A program made the position numbers and the translations under genes. Under the pieces are notes generated by a model, which worked only from the letters and a program-made list of their open reading frames with translations, made no database searches and was not told where the DNA came from. From Candidatus Gastranaerophilales bacterium (GTDB lineage Bacteria; Cyanobacteriota; Vampirovibrionia; Gastranaerophilales; Gastranaerophilaceae): DNA of 50,439 bases. Shown one piece after another: positions 1 through 7,855 of the stretch. Location of the stretch: NCBI GenBank assembly GCA_910588555.1, contig CAJUPC010000015.1:1-50439 (forward strand). Reading direction: 5' to 3'. Numbering within the stretch: the stretch's first letter is position 1; every line of letters begins with the position of its first letter.

Positions 1-2
1 TA

Positions 3-794
3 ATTAGAGTTGATAAAATTACTCCTGATATAATACGGAGTTGGAGAAAGGAACGTTGTGAGGCAAGTATTAGCGATTACAGGTTAAATGATTGCATTAA
101 ACTTATTAAAGCAGCATTTAATTATGCAAAAAGAGAGAAACAGATTACGGCAAATCCTTTTGAGGATATGAAAAAAGTGTCATTACAGCCAAAGTTAAGA
201 AAAAGATTTTCAACAGGACAATTAAAACGGTTATTGGATAGTTGCAAAGTCTTAGTGCCTGAATATTATTGCATTTTTGCATTATCTTTTATGACTGGCA
301 TGAGAGTAGGTGAGTATTCGGCATTGACAACAAATGACATTGACTTTGAAAACAATTCAATTTATGTTGAAAAACAATTTACAAGAGGAGAGTTAAAAAA
401 TCGTAATAAAACTCCTGGCTCAACACGAATTGTGCATTTGTCTAAAGTTATGTCCGTAATATTAAAATGGCATATTCAAGAGTTTCACATTTCGTCAGGA
501 CTGTTATTTAAAGATATAAACAATAAACCTGTATCTGCTAAGTGGGTATCAAGAAAGTTTAAAAAACTTCTTAAACAAAATGGTTATGATGAGAATTATT
601 GCAGAGTGCATGGTTTACGAGGTCAGTATGTTGATATTATGCATTCATGTGGAATTCCTACTGAATATATTTCACGAGAAGTCGGGCATAGTAATACTGC
701 TACAACTTCAAACATTTATACACAAATTCTTGATGAAGTTCCGGTTGAAGCTAATAGAAAAATGGATGAAAAATTGTTTGGAAAAATAATTTAA
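3..794 (+). CDS. Tyrosine recombinase/phage-type integrase, 5' end cut by window edge
   Basis: Site-specific recombinase of the tyrosine (phage integrase) family. The reading frame is open from the first bases, so the gene begins left of the window; the first internal ATG (168) is probably not the true start. What is seen is the end of a SAM-like core-binding domain (to about base 165) followed by the catalytic domain. Catalytic residues are visible: Arg in TGMRVGEYSAL, the HxxR box in VHGLRGQY, His in REVGHSNTAT and the nucleophilic Tyr in SNIYTQI. The C-terminus is intact. It points at the 3' end of tRNA-Glu about 150 bp away, a classic integration arrangement, so it is likely the integrase of an element lying to the left. 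Confidence 0.9.
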   Translation: MRVDKITPDIIRSWRKERCEASISDYRLNDCIKLIKAAFNYAKREKQITANPFEDMKKVSLQPKLRKRFSTGQLKRLLDSCKVLVPEYYCIFALSFMTGMRVGEYSALTTNDIDFENNSIYVEKQFTRGELKNRNKTPGSTRIVHLSKVMSVILKWHIQEFHISSGLLFKDINNKPVSAKWVSRKFKKLLKQNGYDENYCRVHGLRGQYVDIMHSCGIPTEYISREVGHSNTATTSNIYTQILDEVPVEANRKMDEKLFGKII

Positions 795-850
795 ATGAAT
801 TTATAGAATTATAGCAGTCATTACAAAATATAAATTAATTATTAAAATCT

Positions 851-874
851 TCTGTTAGCATTTCTGTTAGCATT
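851..874. repeat. Two tandem copies of a 12-bp direct repeat
   Basis: TCTGTTAGCATT occurs twice with no gap, between the integrase stop and the tRNA-Glu terminator. Short direct repeats beside a tyrosine integrase and its tRNA target are often arm-type integrase or excisionase binding sites. That role is inferred from position only. Confidence 0.6.
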
Positions 875-913
875 TTGGCAAATTTTAAAGTGTAAAAATT
901 TATAAAATAATAA

Positions 914-938
914 AAAAGCCGCTTATAATGCGGCTTTT
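914..938 (-). terminator. Rho-independent terminator for tRNA-Glu, possibly bidirectional
   Basis: A 9-bp perfect inverted repeat, AAAAGCCGC and GCGGCTTTT around a 7-nt loop, gives a stem with a U-tract on either strand. It lies just downstream of tRNA-Glu on the minus strand and can also end integrase transcription. Confidence 0.8.
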
Positions 939-942
939 AATA

Positions 943-1018
943 TGGTACCCCCAAGCGAATTCGAATCGCTGTCTACACCGTGAAAGGGTGTTGTCCTAGG
1001 CCTCTAGACGATGGGGGC
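943..1018 (-). tRNA. tRNA-Glu (anticodon TTC)
   Basis: On the minus strand the sequence folds as a cloverleaf: acceptor GCCCCCA pairs with TGGGGGT, the anticodon loop is CTTTCAC giving TTC, and the T-arm has TTCGAAT. The 3' CCA is present in the DNA (bases 943-945), unlike the tRNA-Lys in this window, which has no CCA. The 3' end faces the integrase. An encoded CCA could therefore have been supplied by an integrated element when it rebuilt the tRNA end, or it may simply be native. Confidence 0.95.
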
Positions 1019-1034
1019 TCAATCGACAATTTCT

Positions 1035-1063
1035 ATTGTATGCAAAAAAAAAATTATTGTCAA
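1035..1063 (-). promoter_or_regulatory. Sigma-70 promoter of tRNA-Glu
   Basis: On the minus strand TTGACA (1058-1063) and TACAAT (1035-1040) are separated by exactly 17 bp, with the predicted start about 10 bp upstream of the mature tRNA 5' end. Near-consensus promoters are expected for stable RNA genes. Confidence 0.75.
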
Positions 1064-1135
1064 TACTTTTTTTCTTATTTGATTAAAATATTTATTCGTG
1101 ATACTATTTCACCAAGAATAGGAGAGGATTACAGA

Positions 1136-3610
1136 ATGAAAAATGCTTATTTTCCACAGGAAATAGAAAAAAAATGGCAGAAGATTTGGGAAGAAAAAGG
1201 TACTTTTAAAACTCCAGATGAAAGTGACAAACCTAAATATTATGCTTTGTCCATGCTTCCTTATCCGTCAGGAAAACTGCACATGGGGCATGTTCGTAAC
1301 TATACAATTACAGATGTTATTGCACGTTTTAAAAAGATGAACGGATTTAATGTTCTTCACCCGATGGGATGGGACAGCTTCGGGCTTCCTGCAGAAAACG
1401 CAGCAATGAAGCATGGAGCAGAACCCGAAAAATGGACGCTGGAAAATATTGCATACATGACAAAACAATTAAAAATGCTTGGTCTTTCTTACGATTGGGA
1501 CAGAGAAGTTACTACATGTCTTCCTGATTATTATAAATGGACACAGTGGCTTTTCTTGCAATTGTATAAAAAAGGTCTTGCATACAAAAAAAGTGCAGCC
1601 GTAAACTGGTGTAACGAATGTGGTACTGTTCTTGCAAACGAACAGGTTATTGACGGTAAATGCTGGAGATGTGACAGCATTGTTGAGAAAAAATATTTGT
1701 CACAATGGTTCTTCAAAATTACAGAATACGCAGACGAATTGTTAAAAGATTTGGATAAGTTACCGGGCTGGGGCGATAACGTAAAAACTATGCAGGCTAA
1801 CTGGATTGGAAAATCAGAGGGTGCAATTTTTAATTTCAAAGTTGTCGAAAATGATTTGACTGTTCCTGTTTACACAACAAGACCGGATACTGTTCACGGT
1901 ATAACTTACCTTGTTGTTGCGCCTGAATATAAAGATATTGAAAAATTAACAACTCCGGAAAATAAAGAAGCTGTTGAAGCTTACCGTGCAAACGCACGCA
2001 AAATGACTGAAATCGAAAGACTTTCAAATGACAGAGTCAAAACTGGTGTTCCGCTCGGAACTCACTGCATTAATCCATTTACGGGTGAAAAATTCCCGCT
2101 ATGGACAGCGGATTATGCATTAGCTGAATACGGAACAGGTGCTGTAATGGCGGTTCCTACACATGACGCCCGAGACTTTGATTTTGCAAAAAAATACAAT
2201 CTTCCGATGAAAGTTGTTATTCAAAATTCTGAAAATCCGTCAGAATGTAAAGATGAGGCATACACAGAAGAGGGTATTCTTGTTAATTCAAACGAATTTA
2301 ACGGAATGAAAAATACAGAAGCTAAAAAAGCTATTACTCAAAAAGCAGTTGATGAAGGCTTTGGTGAATTTAAAACTCAATACAGACTTCGAGATTGGTT
2401 GATTTCACGTCAGCGCTACTGGGGTGCTCCAATTCCTGTTGTTTACTGTGAAAAATGCGGTATTCAGGCTGTTCCCGATGACCAATTACCTGTATTGTTA
2501 CCGAAAGACGTAGATTTTAGCGTAGTCGGCAAATCTCCGATTACAACTTCAAAAACTTTTGCTGAAACCACATGTCCATGCTGCGGCGGTAAAGCAACTC
2601 GCGAAACAGATACAATGGATACGTTTGTATGTTCAAGCTGGTATTATATGAGGTATGCGGATGCTAAAAATGATAAAGCTCCGTTCTCTAAAGAATTAAT
2701 CAATCACTGGCTTCCTGTTGACCAGTATGTTGGCGGAATTGAACATGCTATTTTGCACTTGTTGTATTCAAGATTTTTCACAAAAGCTTTGAGAGATTTA
2801 GGATTGCTTGATTTTGACGAACCGTTTAAAAACCTTTTAACTCAGGGTATGGTCTTGAAAGACGGTGCAAAAATGTCTAAATCAAAAGGAAATACGGTTG
2901 ACCCTGACGAAATCTTTGAAAACTACGGGGCTGATACAGCAAGATTGTTTATCCTTTCAGATTCACCGCCGGCAAGAGATTTTGACTGGTCAGACGCAGG
3001 CGTTGAAGGATGTTACAAATTCTTGAACAGAGTTTGGAGATTGATTTCTTCTAATGCAGAAAATATCAGTGTTTCATACTCACTGCCGTCAAGTTTGACA
3101 AAAGACAACGATGATTTGGTTCGTATTGTTCACATGGCAATCAAAGGAATTACGAATGATATTTCAAACGACTTCCAGTTCAATACTGTAATTTCTAAAT
3201 ACCGCGAACTTGTTAATGCGATTTACGACTGGTGTGGCAAAAAATCTCAACTTAGCGATGAAGATAAGGCAGTTTTAAGCTTTGCAATTGTGTCATTGAT
3301 TAAGTTAATGTCACCTGTTGCGGTTCACTTATGTGAAGAAGCTTGGACTGAGCTTGGCGGTGAGGGTTCAATCCACGCTCAAGAATGGCCTGTTTGGGAT
3401 GAGAACCTTGCAAAAGCAAGTTCAATAATTTTAATTGTTCAGATTAATGGAAAAGTTAAGGATAAAATCGAGGCTGACGAGGCATTAAATCAAGATGAAC
3501 TTAAAGAATTGGCTTTATCAAGTCCGAAAGTTAAAGAACTGACCGAGGGTAAGACGATTGTGAAAACGATTGTGGTGCCGAAGAAATTGGTTAATATAGT
3601 GATAAAATAA
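1136..3610 (+). CDS. leuS: Leucyl-tRNA synthetase
   Basis: Class I aminoacyl-tRNA synthetase that charges tRNA-Leu in the cytoplasm. The HIGH-type motif is visible in PSGKLHMGHVRNYT near the N-terminus, the editing (CP1) domain includes TTRPDTVHG and TGAVMAVPTHD, and the KMSKS loop is AKMSKSKGNTVDP. Zinc-ribbon type cysteine pairs CNEC/CWRC and CEKC/CPCC are present. The 824-residue length is normal. The frame is open upstream to 980, but that would run through tRNA-Glu on the other strand. The ATG at 1136 is preceded by GGAGAGG and starts the usual NAYFPQEIEKKWQ sequence, so it is the chosen start. It is a single gene ending in a terminator. Confidence 0.97.
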   Translation: MKNAYFPQEIEKKWQKIWEEKGTFKTPDESDKPKYYALSMLPYPSGKLHMGHVRNYTITDVIARFKKMNGFNVLHPMGWDSFGLPAENAAMKHGAEPEKWTLENIAYMTKQLKMLGLSYDWDREVTTCLPDYYKWTQWLFLQLYKKGLAYKKSAAVNWCNECGTVLANEQVIDGKCWRCDSIVEKKYLSQWFFKITEYADELLKDLDKLPGWGDNVKTMQANWIGKSEGAIFNFKVVENDLTVPVYTTRPDTVHGITYLVVAPEYKDIEKLTTPENKEAVEAYRANARKMTEIERLSNDRVKTGVPLGTHCINPFTGEKFPLWTADYALAEYGTGAVMAVPTHDARDFDFAKKYNLPMKVVIQNSENPSECKDEAYTEEGILVNSNEFNGMKNTEAKKAITQKAVDEGFGEFKTQYRLRDWLISRQRYWGAPIPVVYCEKCGIQAVPDDQLPVLLPKDVDFSVVGKSPITTSKTFAETTCPCCGGKATRETDTMDTFVCSSWYYMRYADAKNDKAPFSKELINHWLPVDQYVGGIEHAILHLLYSRFFTKALRDLGLLDFDEPFKNLLTQGMVLKDGAKMSKSKGNTVDPDEIFENYGADTARLFILSDSPPARDFDWSDAGVEGCYKFLNRVWRLISSNAENISVSYSLPSSLTKDNDDLVRIVHMAIKGITNDISNDFQFNTVISKYRELVNAIYDWCGKKSQLSDEDKAVLSFAIVSLIKLMSPVAVHLCEEAWTELGGEGSIHAQEWPVWDENLAKASSIILIVQINGKVKDKIEADEALNQDELKELALSSPKVKELTEGKTIVKTIVVPKKLVNIVIK

Positions 3611-3626
3611 TCAATGTTGTCAAAGA

Positions 3627-3640
3627 GTGCTGCGTAGCAC
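3627..3640. other. Small hairpin downstream of leuS
   Basis: GTGCT-GCGT-AGCAC can form a 5-bp stem with a 4-nt loop. It sits between the leuS stop and the leuS terminator. No function can be assigned; it may be part of the 3' UTR structure. Confidence 0.35.
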
Positions 3641-3662
3641 AAGTAGGTTAATATTGTTGGTT

Positions 3663-3684
3663 AAAAGGAGCGAAAGCTCCTTTT
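3663..3684 (+). terminator. Rho-independent terminator of leuS
   Basis: Inverted repeat AAAAGGAGC / GCTCCTTTT around a GAAA tetraloop, continuing into a T-run. It separates leuS from the mur cluster. Confidence 0.9.
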
Positions 3685-3737
3685 TTATAAAAATATTTAC
3701 AACTTGTAAAATTCTTACCTCTATTGAATTTATGTAT

Positions 3738-3743
3738 TATAAT
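3738..3743 (+). promoter_or_regulatory. Probable -10 element of the murC operon
   Basis: A perfect TATAAT lies 32 bp before the murC start, after the leuS terminator. The -35 at 17 bp spacing is weak (TTACCT), so only the -10 is proposed. Confidence 0.35.
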
Positions 3744-3775
3744 AATAGAAGTAAAGATTAATAAGGGATAGAGCA

Positions 3776-5149
3776 TTGAATAATAAAAAATTTTATTTTA
3801 TAGCAATAGGCGGAGTAGGAATGAGCGGGCTGGCAAAGTATTTACTTGAAAACGGCTGTGAGGTTTCAGGCTCTGATATTGTTGATAGCAAATATATTGA
3901 TAAATTGAGAAAATTAGGTGCAACTGTTTATATCGGACAAAAGGCCGAAAATGTTCCGTCTGACGCAGTTGTTGTTGCAAGTACAGCAATCAGGGAAGAT
4001 AACCCAGAAATGGTTCGTGCCAGAGAATTAGGCTTAACTGTTTATCACAGGTCTGATATTTTGGCAGAAATTTCAAGATGGGGTAAGTTTTTCTTAGGAT
4101 TTTCTGGAACGCACGGAAAAACCACTACAAGCGGACTTTGCTCTTATGTGTTGGAAAAAGCAGAACTTTTGCCTTCTTATGTGGTCGGCGGAATAATTCC
4201 TGAAATCGGTTGTAATGCACATTCTCAGGACGGAAAATTTTTCTGTGCAGAATTGGATGAAAGCGATGGTACAATCGTTAAATATTCGCCGAATATCTGT
4301 GTTGTAAACAATTTGGAAGCTGACCATTTGGACTTTTATAAAGACGGTTTGAAATCAATTTTGGAAACTTTTGAAAAATTTATTTCAAATATGTCTGATG
4401 AGTCAATTTTGCTGGTAAATAAGGATTGTAAAGGCGCTATGAGTCTGCATAGCCACAAAGCTTTGACTTTCGGTTTGCAAGACGCTGACTATACGGCGCA
4501 AAATGTTGAATTTAAATCTGATTGTACGACTTTTGATATTTATTACAAAGGTGAATTCTTGACTGATTTGACAATAATTCTTCGCGGTAAACATAATGTT
4601 TATAATGCTTTATCAGTGTTGGCAAGCTTACATCAGGCGGGTGTTGATATTGAGAAAGTCAGACCGCATTTTGCAACATTCTCAGGTATGGGAAGAAGAT
4701 TTCAAAAAGTCGGAGAATTTGACGGCATAACGATTTTTGATGATTACGCACACCACCCGACGGAGATTAATGCAACTTTATCTTCTGCTGAGGGGATGAG
4801 TGAAAAACGTATTATTGCAGTTTTTCAGCCGCATAGATATACAAGATTGAAAAACCTTTGGAACGAATTTTTAGACGCTTTCCATGGTGTTGATAAGGTT
4901 TATGTAACCGATGTTTATGCGGCGTCAGAAGATGTTATTGACGGAATAAATTCAGAAAATTTTGTTAAAGAACTGTCATCTCATGTTGATTGTGAATATA
5001 TTTCAGGCTCAATTAAAGATGTTGCCGAAAAATTGTATCCTACATTAAAACAAAACGATGTCGTAATCGGTTTGGGCGCAGGTACAATTACAAATCTGGG
5101 TAAAGAACTTTTGACGCTAAAAGATGAGGTTGTTGAAGTTGCTCGTTGA
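3776..5149 (+). CDS. murC: UDP-N-acetylmuramate--L-alanine ligase
   Basis: Cytoplasmic ATP-dependent ligase that adds L-Ala to UDP-MurNAc, the first step of stem-peptide building. Visible motifs are the N-terminal nucleotide-binding IGGVGMSGLA, the ATP loop SGTHGKTTTSG, the Mur ligase signature DDYAHHPTEI, and FQPHRYTR typical of MurC. Length 457 is normal. The start is a TTG with an upstream AAGGGA; no better ATG lies between it and the conserved N-terminus. It heads the murC-murB-ddl-ftsQ cluster; murB overlaps its 3' end by 26 bp. Confidence 0.96.
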   Translation: MNNKKFYFIAIGGVGMSGLAKYLLENGCEVSGSDIVDSKYIDKLRKLGATVYIGQKAENVPSDAVVVASTAIREDNPEMVRARELGLTVYHRSDILAEISRWGKFFLGFSGTHGKTTTSGLCSYVLEKAELLPSYVVGGIIPEIGCNAHSQDGKFFCAELDESDGTIVKYSPNICVVNNLEADHLDFYKDGLKSILETFEKFISNMSDESILLVNKDCKGAMSLHSHKALTFGLQDADYTAQNVEFKSDCTTFDIYYKGEFLTDLTIILRGKHNVYNALSVLASLHQAGVDIEKVRPHFATFSGMGRRFQKVGEFDGITIFDDYAHHPTEINATLSSAEGMSEKRIIAVFQPHRYTRLKNLWNEFLDAFHGVDKVYVTDVYAASEDVIDGINSENFVKELSSHVDCEYISGSIKDVAEKLYPTLKQNDVVIGLGAGTITNLGKELLTLKDEVVEVAR

Positions 5150-5987
5150 AACTGATTTTGACATAAAAAAATTTACATCTTTTAAAATCGGCGGGAAAAT
5201 CGCAAAAATGATTTTTCCTGAAACTGTCGATGAGTTTGTGCAGGCATTGAAAGAAAATTCCAAAGCATTCGTAATCGGTAATCTTTCAAATACTCTTGTT
5301 TCTTCAAACGGTTATGACGGTGTTGTAATTTCGACTTCAAAACTCAATGAAATAAAAATAGACGGAACAAGAGTGATTGCAGGTGCCGGTGTGAAAGGTC
5401 CTAAACTTTCTCAAACCGTTGCTGAAAAAGGTCTTTCAGGGCTTGAATTTATGATTGGTTTTCCGGGTTCAGTGGGCGGTGAGGTTTACATGAACGCCGG
5501 TGCGAACGGACAATGTGTTGCCGATGCTTTTAAATCTGCAAAAATTTATTGCCCTGATAAAGGTTTAATAACACTTACTGATTTGGAATTTGGCTACAGA
5601 ACGTCAATTTGTCAAAAAAAAGATTATATTGTTTTAGAAGCAGAATTTGAATTAACACCGAAAGACGGAGTTAAGGAAAAAATGGATGAAAATCTTGCGT
5701 TTCGCAAATCTCATCAGCCATCTTTGGCTTTACCGAATTGCGGAAGTATATTCAAAAATCCCGATGGGAATTCTGCAGGAAAACTTTTGGATGAATGCGG
5801 AGTCAAAGGTTTGGAAGTCGGCGGGGTTAAGGTTTGGGAAAAACATGCAAATTTTATTGTTAATCACAATGAAGGAACATCAGATGATGTAATAAATTTG
5901 ATGCGTGAGATGCAAAGAAGAGTAAAAGAGAAATTTAATATTGAATTAAAACCCGAAATAAGATTTTTGGGGGAGGATAGATTATGA
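5124..5987 (+). CDS. murB: UDP-N-acetylenolpyruvoylglucosamine reductase
   Basis: FAD/NADPH enzyme that reduces UDP-GlcNAc-enolpyruvate to UDP-MurNAc, directly upstream of MurC in the pathway. FAD-binding motifs GLSGLEFMIGFPGSVGG and MNAGA are present, as is the catalytic Ser in NCGSIFKNP and a C-terminal Glu in KPEIRFLG. YRTS supplies the conserved Arg. The compact C-terminal domain is of the short kind. The start at 5124 overlaps murC; a slightly later TTG start cannot be excluded because the first residues (MRLLKLLVE) are not conserved. The ddl start codon overlaps its stop (ATGA), so translation is probably coupled. Confidence 0.95.
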   Translation: MRLLKLLVETDFDIKKFTSFKIGGKIAKMIFPETVDEFVQALKENSKAFVIGNLSNTLVSSNGYDGVVISTSKLNEIKIDGTRVIAGAGVKGPKLSQTVAEKGLSGLEFMIGFPGSVGGEVYMNAGANGQCVADAFKSAKIYCPDKGLITLTDLEFGYRTSICQKKDYIVLEAEFELTPKDGVKEKMDENLAFRKSHQPSLALPNCGSIFKNPDGNSAGKLLDECGVKGLEVGGVKVWEKHANFIVNHNEGTSDDVINLMREMQRRVKEKFNIELKPEIRFLGEDRL

Positions 5988-6916
5988 TAGATAAAAATGC
6001 AAAAATTGCTGTACTTGCAGGCGGAATGTCATCCGAAGCAGAAGTTTCAATGAGGTCGGGAAAAGGTTGTTATGAGGCTTTGAAAAGACTCGGTTATAAT
6101 AATGCCGAACTCGTTGTTGTAGACGAAAATATTGCGCAGACTCTTAAAAACGGTAATTATGATGTTGCTTATAACGCGCTTCACGGTAAATATGGAGAAG
6201 ACGGATGTATTCAAGGAATTTTAGAAATTTTGAAAATCCCTTATACAGGCTGTGGCGTAATGGCTAGTTCTGTTTGTATGAATAAGGAATACACAAAGAG
6301 AATTCTTTCAACTTGCAAAGATATTCCGTTGATTAAGTCTGTTTTTGTCAGAAAGGGCGATGATGTCAAAGAAATGACAAAATGTTTGAATTATCCTCTA
6401 ATTACAAAACCTGTTTCAGAGGGTTCAAGCTTTGGAATGACAAAGGTTAATACGCCTGATGAGCTTGAAAAAGCCTACCAAGACGCGATTAAATACAACG
6501 ACGATGTATTGATAGAAGAGTATCTTGTAGGTATTGCCGCAACTGTGGGTATTATAGGTGATAATGCAGACAGACAGGTGACAGAAATTCTTGAAATGCG
6601 TCCAAAACATGAATGGTATGATTACGAATGTAAATACACAAAAGGTATGACAGAATTTGTTCTTCCTGCAGAATTGTCTGATGAAATGACCAAAAAAGTT
6701 AAAGAAATCGCATTGAAAGCTTTTGAAATTGCGGGATGTTCAGGTGTTTCAAGAGTTGATTTCCATATTGTTGACGGAATTCCTTATGTACTTGAGATTA
6801 ACACAAGCCCCGGTATGACTGAAACCAGCGATTTGCCCGCACAGGCAGCTGCAATGGGAATAGATTACGATAATTTGGTACAATTGATTTTAAACAGTGC
6901 AGGACTGAATAAATAA
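5984..6916 (+). CDS. ddl: D-alanine--D-alanine ligase
   Basis: ATP-grasp ligase making D-Ala-D-Ala for peptidoglycan. Seen are the N-terminal AVLAGGMSSEAEVS, the serine loop EGSSFGM, the segment WYDYECKY whose Tyr matches the residue that selects D-Ala over D-lactate in Ddl enzymes, and the metal/ATP site DFHIVDGIPYVLEINTSPGMT. Length 310 is normal. It therefore predicts a normal, vancomycin-susceptible type of precursor. Its ATG overlaps the murB stop and its TAA overlaps the ftsQ ATG by one base, indicating a tightly coupled operon. Confidence 0.96.
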   Translation: MIDKNAKIAVLAGGMSSEAEVSMRSGKGCYEALKRLGYNNAELVVVDENIAQTLKNGNYDVAYNALHGKYGEDGCIQGILEILKIPYTGCGVMASSVCMNKEYTKRILSTCKDIPLIKSVFVRKGDDVKEMTKCLNYPLITKPVSEGSSFGMTKVNTPDELEKAYQDAIKYNDDVLIEEYLVGIAATVGIIGDNADRQVTEILEMRPKHEWYDYECKYTKGMTEFVLPAELSDEMTKKVKEIALKAFEIAGCSGVSRVDFHIVDGIPYVLEINTSPGMTETSDLPAQAAAMGIDYDNLVQLILNSAGLNK

Positions 6917-7800
6917 TGAGTGACGAACAAAACCAAAATCTTGGATTTAACGAAGCAGAACCGCCAATTCCTGACGGTAAGCACCTTGTTAAGAAAAAAA
7001 GACGCGAAAGAATTGTGAGAAAAGGCAGAATGAAACAAGAGCGTTTTAGAGCTTTCATGCGTTTTTTCTTATCACTCGGGCTGATTTTTGTACTTGTTTA
7101 TGCATTGAAATGTAACGGCTGGTATATGAGCAAAGACGCATTTAATGCTAAAGCTGGAAATACTTCCGTTGAAATTATAAACAATAAAATTGTTCCGTCG
7201 GCTAAAATTCTTATGCTTTTAAAAAACAGTAACGTACCAAATGTGCCTTTATATATGGCAAGAACTAATTCTATTAAAAAAGACTTGATGAAACTTGCGC
7301 CGATTGAAAATGTTTATATAAGACGTTACGCTTTTCCGGCAAGAATTCAGATAATTATCAGAGAGAGAACCCCTGTAATCACGATTTCTCCCGATGTTAA
7401 AGCACCTGCAGCAGCATTCTTTACAATGGACGGAAAGCTCATCGGCAAGGAATTTTTGCCGCTGGATAAATCATATAAAACAATTCTTGTATTGTCTTAC
7501 GGCAACAAGGGAGATGATTATCACAAATGGGATTTGACTAAGATTAAAGAAATCCAAAAAATTGTTAAATATGTTGAAACGTATTCAAAAGAACCTGTTG
7601 AATATGTTGATTTCAGAAATCCTAATGATATTTATGTGAAGATTAATACCGTAAATATTCGTTTGGGCAAACTCGATGAAAGTATTTATAAAAGAATTGA
7701 AAGAATTCCGTCGATACTTCCGCAGGTAAAACAGGTTGAGTCAAAGGTTAAATATCTTGATTTGAGTTGGGAAAAGGTTAATTATTTGAAATTGAAATAG
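6916..7800 (+). CDS. ftsQ: FtsQ/DivIB-like cell division protein
   Basis: Bitopic inner-membrane divisome protein. The order is: a charged cytoplasmic tail of about 45 residues (KKKRRERIVRKGRMK), one membrane helix (FFLSLGLIFVLVYALK), then a POTRA-like region (IVPSAKILMLLKN...IENVYIRRYAFPARIQIIIRERTPV) and an FtsQ-type beta domain ending SKVKYLDLSWEKVNY. Sequence alone supports the FtsQ family mainly through this layout and its position after ddl, the standard place in division/wall clusters. No ftsA or ftsZ follows, so the cluster is truncated compared with the usual order. Confidence 0.8.
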   Translation: MSDEQNQNLGFNEAEPPIPDGKHLVKKKRRERIVRKGRMKQERFRAFMRFFLSLGLIFVLVYALKCNGWYMSKDAFNAKAGNTSVEIINNKIVPSAKILMLLKNSNVPNVPLYMARTNSIKKDLMKLAPIENVYIRRYAFPARIQIIIRERTPVITISPDVKAPAAAFFTMDGKLIGKEFLPLDKSYKTILVLSYGNKGDDYHKWDLTKIKEIQKIVKYVETYSKEPVEYVDFRNPNDIYVKINTVNIRLGKLDESIYKRIERIPSILPQVKQVESKVKYLDLSWEKVNYLKLK

Positions 7801-7838
7801 ACCCCTCACCCTAGCCCTCTCCCGCAAGGGGCGAGGGT
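7801..7838. repeat. REP-like C-rich hairpin repeat
   Basis: A C-rich stretch, CCCTCACCCTAGCCCTCTCC then GCAAGGGGCGAGGG, can fold as CCCTC-CCC-GCAA-GGG-GAGGG. It is far more GC-rich than its surroundings and resembles the CCCTCACCC...CCTCTCCC type of dispersed intergenic palindrome known from many genomes. It sits immediately after ftsQ and before the nadE ribosome-binding site, so it may also attenuate or terminate transcription. Confidence 0.6.
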
Positions 7839-7855
7839 AAAATAAAGGAGAACAA

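Noticed and set aside
1056..1085. TTGTCA at 1057 as a leuS promoter
   Set aside because: No acceptable -10 at 16-18 bp; the bases are better explained as the -35 of tRNA-Glu on the other strand.
980..1135. Longer N-terminus for leuS
   Set aside because: It would be read through tRNA-Glu and its promoter; the ATG at 1136 has a ribosome site and matches the LeuRS N-terminus.
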